Source of the DNA: Geomonas agri
GTDB taxonomy: Bacteria; Desulfobacterota; Desulfuromonadia; Geobacterales; Geobacteraceae
Direction of reading: 5' to 3'
Assembly (NCBI RefSeq): GCF_020179605.1
Contig: NZ_JAINZO010000002.1
Coordinates: 1 to 64,000, forward strand
Length of the DNA stretch: 64,000 bases
In this document: piece by piece, positions 34,094 through 42,665 of the stretch
Layout: each line of letters starts with the position of its first letter
How positions within the stretch are numbered: the first letter of the stretch is position 1
The notes under the pieces: generated by a model
What the model saw: the letters and a program-made list of their open reading frames with translations, nothing else
Databases searched by the model: none
What the model was told of the DNA's origin: nothing
Program-made: the position numbers and the translations under genes

Positions 34094-34842
34094 GCCTGCC
34101 CCTTACTCACATGGGGGTCCAGCCCCAGCTCTTTCAGAAGTTTCTTGTCCTGCTTGCTCCACTCAACCCCGTCGAGGAGCTCGGGACGGGAGGCGAGCGT
34201 TCTCCTGATCTGCTCCTTCCTGCGCCACTTGGCGATCTCGGCATGGTTGCCGGAAAGGAGGATGTCGGGAACCTTCTCGCCCCTGAATTCGGGGGGCCTG
34301 GTGTACTGCGGGTACTCCAAAAGCCCGTCTGCAAATGAATCGTACTGGGCCGACTCCTCGTGCCCCAGAACCCCCGGCACCAGCCGGGACACCGCGTCGA
34401 CGATCACCATCGCGGCGATCTCTCCGCCGGTCAAGACGAAGTCGCCCAGGGAGATCTCGTCATCCACGAACAGGGTACGCACCCTCTCGTCGACCCCTTC
34501 GTAGCGGCCACAGATGATGATGAGCCCTTCCTCGCGGGAAAGCTCCTGCGCCACCTGGTGGGTGAAGGGTCGCCCCCCCGGTGTAGTGAGGATCACCTTC
34601 GAGCCCGGCCGCTTTTGCTTGACGGCCTCGATGGCGCCGGCCAACGGCTCGACCTTCATCACCATCCCGGCGCCCCCACCGTAAGGCGAGTCGTCAGCGG
34701 TGGCGTGCTTGTCGAAAGCCCAGTCGCGGATGTTGTGCAGGCCGACATCGATCAGCCCCTTGTCGCTCGCGCGCTTCAGGATGCTCTCGGTCATCGGACC
34801 CTCGAACATGGCCGGGAACAGGGTCAGGATGTCGAATTTCAT
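34090..34842 (-). CDS. trmD: tRNA (guanine37-N1)-methyltransferase
   Basis: A 250-residue SPOUT methyltransferase. [17 protein letters not shown] opens the protein and YEGVDERV with [16 protein letters not shown] forms the knotted S-adenosylmethionine site; [13 protein letters not shown] is diagnostic. TrmD methylates G37 next to the anticodon and prevents frameshifting. It overlaps both neighbours by ATGA (rimM upstream, the PF09936 gene downstream). Confidence 0.98.
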   Translation of the reverse strand: MKFDILTLFPAMFEGPMTESILKRASDKGLIDVGLHNIRDWAFDKHATADDSPYGGGAGMVMKVEPLAGAIEAVKQKRPGSKVILTTPGGRPFTHQVAQELSREEGLIIICGRYEGVDERVRTLFVDDEISLGDFVLTGGEIAAMVIVDAVSRLVPGVLGHEESAQYDSFADGLLEYPQYTRPPEFRGEKVPDILLSGNHAEIAKWRRKEQIRRTLASRPELLDGVEWSKQDKKLLKELGLDPHVSKGQA

Positions 34843-35357
34843 AGATCGAGCAGCCCCTCGGGAAGAGAGACCGTCATGCGACCTGCTGCCAGGTCAACAG
34901 ACAATACGACGTCATCGAGCGCGGGAATGAGCACCTCGCGCCCGTGGTACTTGACCACGTAGACGTCGTTGCTGCCGGTTTCAATGATGTCGACCAGCTC
35001 ACCCAGCTCTTCCCCCTCCGACGTGACAACCTGGAGCCCCAGGAGGTCGGACCAGTAGAACTCGTCGTCAGGGAGTTCCGGGAGCGCCACCCGGTCGGCG
35101 TAGATCTCGCTGCCGACCAGGTGCAGCACCTGGTTGATGTTGTCAAACGGCTTCAGGGTCAGGATGACCCTTTTGCCGTTAGGCTTGGCGGAAACCACGG
35201 AGAATTCCTCCATGGCTCCTTTCGGAGACTTGATGAAAACGCACTTTAACTGCGAGATACTCGAGGCATCCCCCGCGAAGGGAATGACCCGCAACTGTCC
35301 CCTGATCCCGTGTGTACCCTGGATCTTGCCAATCAATACTTTGTTACTACCGGACAT
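34839..35357 (-). CDS. rimM: Ribosome maturation factor RimM
   Basis: A 172-residue RimM: N-terminal beta-barrel ([20 protein letters not shown]) and C-terminal PRC-barrel ([38 protein letters not shown]). It binds S19 and assists 30S head maturation. It is three bases after khpA and overlaps trmD by ATGA, the standard arrangement. Confidence 0.97.
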   Translation of the reverse strand: MSGSNKVLIGKIQGTHGIRGQLRVIPFAGDASSISQLKCVFIKSPKGAMEEFSVVSAKPNGKRVILTLKPFDNINQVLHLVGSEIYADRVALPELPDDEFYWSDLLGLQVVTSEGEELGELVDIIETGSNDVYVVKYHGREVLIPALDDVVLSVDLAAGRMTVSLPEGLLDL

Positions 35358-35360
35358 CTA

Positions 35361-35591
35361 TCACTCTACGATTTTAAGGATGGCTTTCTTGTTATCCTTT
35401 GTTGAGACAGCGTTGAGCAAAGTACGGATCGCTTTTGCCGTGCGACCCTCCTTGCCGATGATACGCCCCATGTCCTCTTTTGCGACGGTCAGCTTGATTA
35501 CGTTGGTCTCTTCTTCCAACTCCTCGGTTGCTCTCACCTGGGTGGGATCGTCTACGAGTGCCCTGGCGATGGTCTCAACAAGCTCTTTCAT
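35361..35591 (-). CDS. khpA: KH-domain RNA-binding protein KhpA
   Basis: A 76-residue single KH domain with the GxxG loop in MGRIIGKEGRTAKAIRTLL. KhpA (YlqC) binds RNA, often with KhpB/Jag, and is nearly always located between rpsP and rimM, as here. Its exact task in this group is not established. Confidence 0.95.
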   Translation of the reverse strand: MKELVETIARALVDDPTQVRATEELEEETNVIKLTVAKEDMGRIIGKEGRTAKAIRTLLNAVSTKDNKKAILKIVE

Positions 35592-35641
35592 GTCGCTATC
35601 CTCTGTAGTGTGGAATGCCGGCTGGCCGGTACTAAGAGATA

Positions 35642-35908
35642 TTAAGCGGCAGGGGCGACGAACTTCTCCCAGATGCCGGTCTTCTTAAGGATCTGCTTGA
35701 CCGTGTCGGTCGGCTGAGCGCCTTTGCCGAGCCACTCCAGAGTCTTCCCTTCTTCCAGGTTGTACACCGCCGGGTTTTTGTTCGGGTCGTAGGTACCGAC
35801 GTTCTCGATGAAGCGCCCGTCCCTGCGGCTACGGCAGTCAGCAACCACTACCTGGTAAAAGGGTTTCTTCTTAGCGCCTGCACGTGCAAGTCTGATCTTT
35901 ATTGCCAT
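35642..35908 (-). CDS. rpsP: 30S ribosomal protein S16
   Basis: An 88-residue S16 with the typical [31 protein letters not shown] opening split here as [18 protein letters not shown] and [17 protein letters not shown]. It is needed for 30S assembly. As the first gene of the operon it follows the promoter at 35977-36004 and a CCTCC/GGAGG ribosome site. Confidence 0.98.
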   Translation of the reverse strand: MAIKIRLARAGAKKKPFYQVVVADCRSRRDGRFIENVGTYDPNKNPAVYNLEEGKTLEWLGKGAQPTDTVKQILKKTGIWEKFVAPAA

Positions 35909-35976
35909 TTCTTCCTCCTGGTATTCTCGGATCCTTGAGATCCGCCATTGCGTGTATTGTGTTTACGATTCTGGTA

Positions 35977-36004
35977 ACTGTATCTGAGTTGCTGCAATAG
36001 TCAA
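35977..36004 (-). promoter_or_regulatory. Promoter of the rpsP operon
   Basis: On the minus strand TTGACT (complement of 35999-36004) and TACAGT (complement of 35977-35982) are 16 bases apart, about 60 bases upstream of rpsP. Read-through from ffh is also possible, since ffh stops only nine bases above it and no terminator is seen there. Confidence 0.5.
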
Positions 36005-36012
36005 AGGCAACT

Positions 36013-37374
36013 TTAAAAGGGGAGCATCCCTTTACCCATGCCTTTCATCCCTTTCATAAGACCTTTGGGTCCCATCTTCTGTAACTGCTTGACGACCTTC
36101 TGAGCTTCCGTGAAACGCTTCAAAAGTTGGTTCACTTCCTGAATGCTGGTGCCGCTACCCTTGGCGATCCTCAAACGGCGACTGCCGTTGATGATGGTGT
36201 GGTTGGCGCGCTCCTTGGGGGTCATGGAATCGATGATCGCCTCGATCCGCTTCAACTCCTTCTCGGAAGGCTGAGCGCCCTGCATCTGCTTCATCGCCTT
36301 GCCCATGCCGGGGATCAGGTTCATGATCGATTCCAGCGAGCCCATCTTCTTGATCTGCTGCAGCTGGTTGCGGAAGTCCTCGAGGTCGAACTGCCCGCTC
36401 TTCTTCATCTTCTGCTGCAGACGCTCGGCTTCCTTCTCGTCGAAGGTGGCCTGCGCCTTCTCGATCAGGGTAAGCACGTCGCCCATGCCGAGAATGCGGG
36501 AGACCAGTCGGTCGGCGTGGAACACGTCCAGCGCGTCCAGCTTCTCGCCCAAGCCAACAAATTTAACAGGTTTTCCGGTGACAGCCTTGATGGAAAGCGC
36601 CGCGCCGCCTTTTGCGTCGCCGTCGAGCTTGGTCAGGATGACGCCGGTGATGCCGAGACGGTCGTTGAAGCCCTGCGCCACGTTGACCGCTTCCTGGCCG
36701 GTCATGGCGTCGGCCACGAACAGGATCTCGCGCGGAGCCAGCTCGTCGCGGATCCCTTCCAGCTCTTCCATCAGGTAGTCATCGATCTGGTGACGGCCGG
36801 CAGTATCGAAGATGACCACGTCGAAGCCGTTCAGTGTCGCGTAACGGTGCGCCTCGCGGCAGATGTCCAAAGGCTTCTGGGTCGCCAGCGAGCCGAACAC
36901 CTCGATGTCGAGTTGGCGGCCGAGCACCTTTAGCTGTTCGATCGCGGCCGGGCGGTACACGTCGGCCGGGACGAGGAGCGGTTTCTTCCGCTGCGCCTTC
37001 AGGTACTTGGCCAGCTTGCCGCACGAAGTCGTCTTACCGGCACCCTGCAGACCGACCAGCATGATCGCTACCGGCGGCTTGGCCGCCAGGTCGAGCGAGT
37101 TGTCCTCGCTGCCGCCCATGAGGAGCACCAGCTCGTCGTGAACGATCTTGATCACCTGCTGCCCGGGGGCGAGGCTTTGCAGCACCTCGGTGCCGACGGC
37201 ACGGCTGCGTACCTTTTCGACAAAATCCTTGACGACCTTGAAATTAACGTCGGCTTCCAGCAGCGCAAGACGGACCTCGCGCAGCGCGTCCTTGACGTTG
37301 TCCTCGGTCATCACCCCCTGACCGCGGAGCTTCTTGAAGACCAGGTCGAGTTTATCGGAAAGAGTCGCGAACAT
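36013..37374 (-). CDS. ffh: Signal recognition particle protein Ffh
   Basis: A 453-residue SRP54-type GTPase. N domain (1-90), G domain with P-loop GLQGAGKTTSCGKLAKYL, DTAGRHQIDDYLMEEL (G3) and TKLDGDAKGG (G4), then the Met-rich M domain from about 300, ending QKMGPKGLMKGMKGMGKGM. With 4.5S RNA it binds signal sequences of nascent inner-membrane proteins and docks to FtsY. The 4.5S RNA gene is not in the window. It precedes rpsP as in many bacteria. Confidence 0.98.
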   Translation of the reverse strand: MFATLSDKLDLVFKKLRGQGVMTEDNVKDALREVRLALLEADVNFKVVKDFVEKVRSRAVGTEVLQSLAPGQQVIKIVHDELVLLMGGSEDNSLDLAAKPPVAIMLVGLQGAGKTTSCGKLAKYLKAQRKKPLLVPADVYRPAAIEQLKVLGRQLDIEVFGSLATQKPLDICREAHRYATLNGFDVVIFDTAGRHQIDDYLMEELEGIRDELAPREILFVADAMTGQEAVNVAQGFNDRLGITGVILTKLDGDAKGGAALSIKAVTGKPVKFVGLGEKLDALDVFHADRLVSRILGMGDVLTLIEKAQATFDEKEAERLQQKMKKSGQFDLEDFRNQLQQIKKMGSLESIMNLIPGMGKAMKQMQGAQPSEKELKRIEAIIDSMTPKERANHTIINGSRRLRIAKGSGTSIQEVNQLLKRFTEAQKVVKQLQKMGPKGLMKGMKGMGKGMLPF

Positions 37375-37525
37375 CTACAAACCTATAAGTCATCGAAATG
37401 ACGAGTTTATTTTGCAGAAAAAATTGCACGGGCCGGCAAAAGCGCACAGGTATCCCGCGGCAAGAGAGTCACTTTAGTGGATATAGTCGCAAATTGTCAA
37501 GCGAAATTATCGGTGACAACCTCAG

Positions 37526-38116
37526 TTACAGCCGCACCACCGAGCGTGCCGCGAGCATCGTTTCGGCAATGGTGAACATGTTGGTCACCCCGCCCGCCGC
37601 GAGCGTCTCCTTCTTCTTGTAGAAGTCGAGACAGATACCGCAGGAGAGGACCTCGACGCCGCGGTTGCCCAGTTCGTTGAGCGTCTCGACCACCTCGGAG
37701 CCTTCGGCGGCAAGCAGTACCCCGGAATTGATGAAGAAGATCCGGTCCGGCAACTCGTTCAGGTCCAACAGGGTCATGATGAAGTTCTTCATCAGAAGGC
37801 GCCCCAACTCGTCCGCGCCGTCCCCCATCCGGTCGGAGCCGATCAGCATCACGGTGGGGCCTGCGGCAGCGGCGGGTGCGGGGACCGCTTCCCGCGCAGC
37901 GCTGACGCCCGGGCCGGTGATGGTGAAGGCGAAGCCGTCTTCGAGCTGTTCCTCCAATACCTGGTAGCCGCGCCCCTGCGCGAAGCGCTTCACGTTCTCG
38001 CGCGGTGCGCCGTCGTCCAGAAGCACGTGCAGCTCACCCTGCGCCGACTCGAGTGCCCGCTTCACCTGCACTACCGGCAGCGGACATGCCATTCCCCTCA
38101 CGTCAAGCTTGTTCAT
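37526..38116 (-). CDS. yedF: YedF-type selenium metabolism / sulfurtransferase-like protein
   Basis: A 196-residue two-domain protein. The N-terminal TusA/SirA-like domain (1-72) carries the persulfide Cys11 in GMACPLPVVQVKRAL; the C-terminal domain (about 88-196) is DsrE-like with VMLIGSDRMGDGADELG and SCGICLDFYKKKETL containing two more cysteines. Proteins with this layout are found in organisms with selenium metabolism. It overlaps by 14 bases the upstream DUF3343 gene, its usual companion. The chemistry (S or Se transfer) is inferred. Confidence 0.85.
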   Translation of the reverse strand: MNKLDVRGMACPLPVVQVKRALESAQGELHVLLDDGAPRENVKRFAQGRGYQVLEEQLEDGFAFTITGPGVSAAREAVPAPAAAAGPTVMLIGSDRMGDGADELGRLLMKNFIMTLLDLNELPDRIFFINSGVLLAAEGSEVVETLNELGNRGVEVLSCGICLDFYKKKETLAAGGVTNMFTIAETMLAARSVVRL

Positions 38117-38375
38117 TTTCGTCTCCTATCTTTACGAAGCCGTCTCCGTTTTTTCTGTACAGGTCGCGCGGCAAGAGCCCCGCCGCAGCGAGCGCCCCTT
38201 CTACCTCGCCCCTCACGTCCTCCGCGTATCTGATGGCGAGGCCGCAATCCGCCGCGAGTGCGCGCGGTGCCGGAATGAGCTGTATTTTGAGCTGCTTATC
38301 CTTTAAGAGCCTCTCCGCTTCCATCACACGATGGATGGAATTGAAGATGGCCACGAAATCTCCGTCTTTTATCAC
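38103..38375 (-). CDS. DUF3343 protein (putative Se/S carrier)
   Basis: A 90-residue DUF3343 protein. Family features include FVAIFNSIHRVMEAERLLKD, IPAPRALAADCGLAIRY with a conserved cysteine, and VEGALAAAGL. It is usually found beside yedF or other sulfur/selenium transfer genes and may hand over the chalcogen through that Cys. It overlaps yedF by 14 bases, so the two are co-translated. Role inferred from family and context. Confidence 0.8.
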   Translation of the reverse strand: MIKDGDFVAIFNSIHRVMEAERLLKDKQLKIQLIPAPRALAADCGLAIRYAEDVRGEVEGALAAAGLLPRDLYRKNGDGFVKIGDENEQA

Positions 38376-38419
38376 GGCAACTCCTTATCCTGGTTGAAAA
38401 GCAACGCAATAGAAGCACA

Positions 38420-38448
38420 TTGACAAAGAGAGGTCAAACCCATAGTAT
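38420..38448 (+). promoter_or_regulatory. Promoter of the 88-aa membrane protein / dciA-like pair
   Basis: TTGACA (38420-38425) and TAGTAT (38443-38448) are 17 bases apart, 20 bases before the ATG at 38469; GAGAGG lies before that ATG. This is a good vegetative-type promoter. Confidence 0.65.
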
Positions 38449-38468
38449 TACCGACCCGAGAGGTAAAC

Positions 38469-38735
38469 ATGGAAACAGTGCTTTACGCAGCTGCGCTCGT
38501 AGTTGTGGCCACATTGATCAACATTCCCCTGGGGTACCAGAGACAGTCCTACCCGAAATTCTCTTTCGGCTGGTATTTCTACGTCCACATCTCCATTCCC
38601 GCCATCATCTACTTCAGGATTAAGACCGGGCTGGGGTGGGGCTTCATCCCCTTCAGCATATCCAGCGCCGTGTTCGGGCAGATCATCGGCGGCAGGATAT
38701 ACCGCAAGAGACACCCCGTTGACGACGAGCAGTAA
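38469..38735 (+). CDS. Small membrane protein (88 aa), unknown function
   Basis: An 88-residue protein with two or three predicted membrane segments: about 4-22, 36-49 and 55-72. It ends in a basic, charged tail (GRIYRKRHPVDDEQ). GAGAGG precedes the ATG and a clear promoter lies upstream. It overlaps the start of the dciA-like gene by 17 bases if that gene starts at its TTG. No family function could be assigned from the sequence. Confidence 0.7.
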   Translation: METVLYAAALVVVATLINIPLGYQRQSYPKFSFGWYFYVHISIPAIIYFRIKTGLGWGFIPFSISSAVFGQIIGGRIYRKRHPVDDEQ

Positions 38736-39204
38736 GCGTCCCAAGATGAAGCGGCCGGCGCCGGTCACCGACCTCCTCACTGCCCTCCTGCGCGGCACCC
38801 CCGCCGAAGTGAGGCTGAAGGAAGGGCGCATCTGGGAAGTCTGGGACGAAGCCGTCGGCACCAAGATCGCGACCCATGCCCAGCCCGCCGCCTTCCGCGA
38901 AGGCACCCTCACCCTCCACGTCGACAGCGCCCCCTGGTTGCAGCAGCTCAACTACCTGAAGAAAGAGTTGATCATCAAGGTGAACGAGGCCCTGGACGAG
39001 GAACTCATCAAAGAGATCCAGCTCAAGGGGGGTAAGGTCCGGTCAACTACCGCCAAGCCGCAACAGGCGCCCAAGCGGCGCAAGCTGAGTGAGGAGGAAC
39101 GGGTCTGGATCAAGGCGCAAGCCGAAACCGTCACCGACCCCGAACTCCGCGCCGTCTTCGAAAATCTGATCCGGAAAGACAGAGAACACCAGAAGAAAGA
39201 CTAA
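38719..39204 (+). CDS. DUF721 / DciA-like protein
   Basis: A 161-residue DUF721 protein. The domain (about 10-105) has VTDLLTALLRGTPAEVRLKEG, IWEVWDEAVGTKIATHAQP and GTLTLHVDSAPWLQQLNYLK, which match DciA, the ancestral loader of the DnaB replicative helicase in bacteria lacking DnaC/DnaI. The C-terminal tail is basic and predicted disordered. The start is either TTG 38719 or ATG 38746; the second has a more family-like N-terminus but no clear ribosome site. Confidence 0.8.
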   Translation: MTTSSKRPKMKRPAPVTDLLTALLRGTPAEVRLKEGRIWEVWDEAVGTKIATHAQPAAFREGTLTLHVDSAPWLQQLNYLKKELIIKVNEALDEELIKEIQLKGGKVRSTTAKPQQAPKRRKLSEEERVWIKAQAETVTDPELRAVFENLIRKDREHQKKD

Positions 39205-39290
39205 AGCCATTACCAGGGAGAACATCTGAGGACATCTGAGGAAAAGCGGAAATCTCAGGTTCCTGCCCGACTCACTGGTAACGGGTCTAC
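39205..39290. repeat. Intergenic element sharing the GGACATCTGAG sequence
   Basis: The left part (39205-39250) is nearly identical to 53288-53333: both contain CCATTA, CAGGGAGAA and ATCTGAGGACATCTGAG in the same order. A right-hand arm (39271-39284, CTCACTGGTAACGGG) mirrors the CCATTACCAGGGAG of the left arm. The element fills the gap between the dciA-like and TrmN6-like genes, which converge. Confidence 0.7.
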
Positions 39291-40057
39291 GGCTCTTCGA
39301 CTTTCCGATAGATCCTCAACTTCTCACTGCTGTACCCGCCGTCCTCGCCGCGCACCAGTAAGGGTGGCTCCACCTTCAGCTCTCCGGTTCTCCCTTTCGC
39401 CAATTCGATCATGAACATGCGGGCGTCCATCTGGCTGTTGCCGTGCACCATGCGCAGCCTTAAGGGCGCGAGCTTTTGCCCGGCCGCCTGCGCCATCAGC
39501 TCCGCCAGCCGGCAGGTATGGTAGATGAGACAGATACGGCCGGAGGGCTTGACGAGGTATTTCGCCGCCGCCAGGAAATCGGCCAGTGTGGCGCTCGTCT
39601 CGTGGCGGGCCTCGTCGCGCCCTCTACGCGGGCTGATCTTCCCCGTGCCCGGGCGACGGTACGGCGGGTTGGACACTACCAGGTCGAAGCTGTCCACCGG
39701 GAAGCGTGACTTCAGCGAGATGACGTCGTCCTCGACGATCTGGACCCGGTCGGACAGCCCGTTCAGCGCAACATTGCGGCTAGCGATGTCCGCCATCACC
39801 TGTTGAAACTCGATCGCCGTAACCGAAGATTTTTGCGCCAGGCGTGCCAGGAGCAGTGCGATCACGCCGCAGCCGGTACCGAGGTCCGCGCACGACTCAC
39901 CTTCTTGCACCCCGGCGAAATCCGCCAAAAGCAGCGGGTCCACCGAGAAACGGTACCCATGCCGCGGTTGGATGATGCGCAAGTCATACCCGGACAGTTC
40001 GTCCAGGGTTTCACGCTCATCACAATGAATAAGCTTGTCGGTCATCGTCGTCGTCAT
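39287..40057 (-). CDS. N6-adenine tRNA methyltransferase of the TrmN6/YfiC type
   Basis: A 256-residue Rossmann-fold methyltransferase. SAM motif ADLGTGCGVIALLLA, then the catalytic NPPY (LVVSNPPYRRPGTG) of N6-adenine or N-methyltransferases. IQPRHGYRFSVDPLLLADF is typical of TrmN6, which modifies A37 of tRNA1(Val) in E. coli; the tRNA target here may differ. It starts five bases from the stop of the YfhO gene; the intervening bases belong to a small palindromic repeat. Confidence 0.85.
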   Translation of the reverse strand: MTTTMTDKLIHCDERETLDELSGYDLRIIQPRHGYRFSVDPLLLADFAGVQEGESCADLGTGCGVIALLLARLAQKSSVTAIEFQQVMADIASRNVALNGLSDRVQIVEDDVISLKSRFPVDSFDLVVSNPPYRRPGTGKISPRRGRDEARHETSATLADFLAAAKYLVKPSGRICLIYHTCRLAELMAQAAGQKLAPLRLRMVHGNSQMDARMFMIELAKGRTGELKVEPPLLVRGEDGGYSSEKLRIYRKVEEP

Positions 40058-40059
40058 TT

Positions 40060-40083
40060 GTCAATTGTCCATTGTCAATTGAC
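40060..40083. repeat. GTCAATTG/CAATTGAC palindrome forming the end of the YfhO gene
   Basis: GTCAATTG (40060-40067) and CAATTGAC (40076-40083) are perfect inverses around TCCATTGT. On the minus strand this sequence encodes the last residues (QLTMDN) and the TGA stop of the YfhO-type protein, so the palindrome is part of the coding sequence rather than purely intergenic. Confidence 0.75.
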
Positions 40084-42520
40084 GTTTCCTTTTCTGCCAG
40101 ACTTCCCGGCCAAGGAAGATCGCGAAGACGGCAAAGGAAATCAGGGTCAGGGTCTTGCCGATCTTGAAGGGTGTCGGATCGAAGACAAACTCGATCTTGT
40201 GCATCCCGGGGGTCAGGTAGATGCCACGCAGCACGTGGTTGACCGGATAGATCTCGGCCAGCTTGCCATCAACTGTCGCCTTCCACCCCTTGTAGTATTT
40301 CTCCCCCATCACCAGCATCGAGTTCGCCGTCACCGTGGCGTCGAGATCTATCTTCTCGGCCTCGTACTTGTTGATACGCACCAGTCCGGGACCGGTCGCC
40401 GGGGCAGTGGCACCAGGCCCCAGCATCGGGATCGGCGGAGGTGACTCGACAATGGCGTTCACGCGCGCATCGAACTGCGGGCTCTGCAGCATCCCCAGGG
40501 CATCGGCGGGATTCTGGACCTGCACCGCTACCGGGGCGAGCCACGCCTTGGGCAGCACCGTCTTGTTTTCCAGCACCACCATCGCTCCGTCAGGAGAATA
40601 GAAGACCGGGATATATTTACCGGCAAGGCCAGCCTTGTCCTGCTCGTACTGCTCCTTGGTAGCCACCACATAGCGCACATTCAACATATCCGGCATGCTG
40701 GAGGCGAGGTTGAAGTTATCCAAGAATTCCTGCCAGCGCCGCTGCTGCACCGCGTTGGCGGTGAACATGACCGGGATGCCGGCCGCGGCATAGGGCATGG
40801 GATCGCCATTCAACGGCAAGGTGCGGAACTCCTTAGGCTGCTGGGCCAAAAACGCAACAAGGGGCGACTTGGCCGCGGTAGCCTTGTGCGGCTCATCGAC
40901 CAGGAACATGAACTTGGCGTTGACCCGCCCGGTATCCACCAGGAACAGCCCGATGAGCACGAAGGGGAGCAGCTTCGCGGTCAGCTTGCCGCGTTCGTAC
41001 AGGGCGAAGACCATGGCGAAAATGGCAGCAAGAGCGGCGGCGATCCAGGTCTCGTTGACCAAATTGGTCCAGCGCTGCAACACCAGCTTCTCACTTTGCG
41101 GCTCGTACCTGGTCGGTTGTGCAAGGATGTCGAGGAACTTGTCGATCCAGAAGTTGCCGGTGGTCACCTCCACACCAACCAGCACCAGCAGCAGCACCGG
41201 AAGCGCTACCACGCCGACCAGGTAGCGTTTGAAAGCTCGGCTGGCTCGCACCGTCGGGTCGAGCAACAGATCGATGCCCAACGCGGAGAGCACACCCAGC
41301 CCCAGCACAGGGATGAACATCATCATCTTGGGGACCCGGAAACGGTTGATGCCGGGGAAGTGGTCAAAGAGCAGGTTGTAGAAAGGAGTGTATTTCCCCA
41401 TGGAGAAGAAAATCCCTACCACGACCGCCGAGAAAGCCAGCCACGTATAGCGGTCCCTGCGGAAGATGAGCGGCAGGGGGAGCAGCAGCCAGGGGAGCAG
41501 CCCCATGTAGCTCACCGTCTGGGTGAAGTTCATCCTACCCCAGTAGTAGGAGGCGATGTTGGAAGGGTTCGGCCCAGCCTCCTGGCGCGAGAATCCGAAC
41601 ATACCGGGGATGATGAACGCAGCCGTCTCCTCGGGGGGCAGGGACCAGGACATTGCCTCTTCCCGCGCAAGCCCACCCTTCGCTGCACCCTGTCCGGCCG
41701 AAGCCGTGACGTTTGCCCCGCTGTTCACCCCGCGGTTGGTCTCCTTGGACCAGTTGGCCAGGGGGACCAGCGACATGGCTACCGTCGTGAGGAAGAACAC
41801 CAACAGGGCCAAGTTCAAGGCCAGCAAGCGGCCGAACTCCTTTTTGCCCCCCTCATCGGCAAAGACGATGCACAGTGAACGAGCAATACCATACACGGCG
41901 ATTGCGAGGCAGGTGTAATAGGCGATCTGCCAGTGGGTGTGGAAGAACTGGTAGGCTAGTACGAACGCGGTCACCAGAAAGTAAATAAGCCTCCTGGTCC
42001 TGAACGCCTTTTCAAAGAAGTAAAAAGCCCAAGGGGCAAAGGTGATGGTTGCTATCTTCATGACGTGGCCGGCATTGATCAAAGAGGCATTCTCCGGGGC
42101 AATGGCGAAGACGAGGCCGCCAAGGACCGACCCCCACGCCCCTACACCGAGCAGCCTGCAAAAAGAGTAGACACCGGCAGCACCGATAAAAAGCTGAAGC
42201 ACGATATACCAGGCGACGCTCTCCGGGGCTGGAATAAGCCAAAAGACGAAATTGCGGAAAAACAGGAATTGCTCGGAAGCCATCCCGCCTTCATTGGTGT
42301 GGCCGGAGTTGATGAACGGGTTCCAGCCTGCACTGGAGAGATCCACCCTAAACATCGACCACAACGGCCTGCTGCCAAAATCCTTAACGCCCCAATAGAA
42401 CTCGTTGAGGATGTCCGGAGCTCGAACTATCTGTGTGGTGAAAAGAATCTTTGAGAAAACGATCAAGAGAACTGCCAGGAGCCCGGACAGGATCAGCAGG
42501 TCTTTCTTGCGGTCAGTCAT
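40061..42520 (-). CDS. YfhO-family integral membrane protein
   Basis: An 819-residue protein with about 12 transmembrane helices and a soluble C-terminal region (about 560-780), then a final helix (ISFAVFAIFLGREV). YfhO proteins are GT-C-like membrane proteins; B. subtilis YfhO takes part in glycosylating lipoteichoic acid. Here it is the last gene of the surface-polysaccharide locus and may transfer a lipid-linked sugar outside the membrane. ATG 42520 (MTDRKKDLLIL) is chosen over 42601 for GGAG upstream and the family-like start. Its last codons lie in a palindromic repeat. Confidence 0.8.
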   Translation of the reverse strand: MTDRKKDLLILSGLLAVLLIVFSKILFTTQIVRAPDILNEFYWGVKDFGSRPLWSMFRVDLSSAGWNPFINSGHTNEGGMASEQFLFFRNFVFWLIPAPESVAWYIVLQLFIGAAGVYSFCRLLGVGAWGSVLGGLVFAIAPENASLINAGHVMKIATITFAPWAFYFFEKAFRTRRLIYFLVTAFVLAYQFFHTHWQIAYYTCLAIAVYGIARSLCIVFADEGGKKEFGRLLALNLALLVFFLTTVAMSLVPLANWSKETNRGVNSGANVTASAGQGAAKGGLAREEAMSWSLPPEETAAFIIPGMFGFSRQEAGPNPSNIASYYWGRMNFTQTVSYMGLLPWLLLPLPLIFRRDRYTWLAFSAVVVGIFFSMGKYTPFYNLLFDHFPGINRFRVPKMMMFIPVLGLGVLSALGIDLLLDPTVRASRAFKRYLVGVVALPVLLLVLVGVEVTTGNFWIDKFLDILAQPTRYEPQSEKLVLQRWTNLVNETWIAAALAAIFAMVFALYERGKLTAKLLPFVLIGLFLVDTGRVNAKFMFLVDEPHKATAAKSPLVAFLAQQPKEFRTLPLNGDPMPYAAAGIPVMFTANAVQQRRWQEFLDNFNLASSMPDMLNVRYVVATKEQYEQDKAGLAGKYIPVFYSPDGAMVVLENKTVLPKAWLAPVAVQVQNPADALGMLQSPQFDARVNAIVESPPPIPMLGPGATAPATGPGLVRINKYEAEKIDLDATVTANSMLVMGEKYYKGWKATVDGKLAEIYPVNHVLRGIYLTPGMHKIEFVFDPTPFKIGKTLTLISFAVFAIFLGREVWQKRKRQLTMDN

Positions 42521-42665
42521 GACTTTTACACTCCATGATCTAAACAAAAATCCAGGCCTCGCCTGTTGTTCAAGGCTACGGCCCAGCGTCGCATTATCCA
42601 CACAATTCCAAGTTTGTGCAATTGAGAAGACACTCCGTCACGACCTTTACCGGCACGCGTGACGA

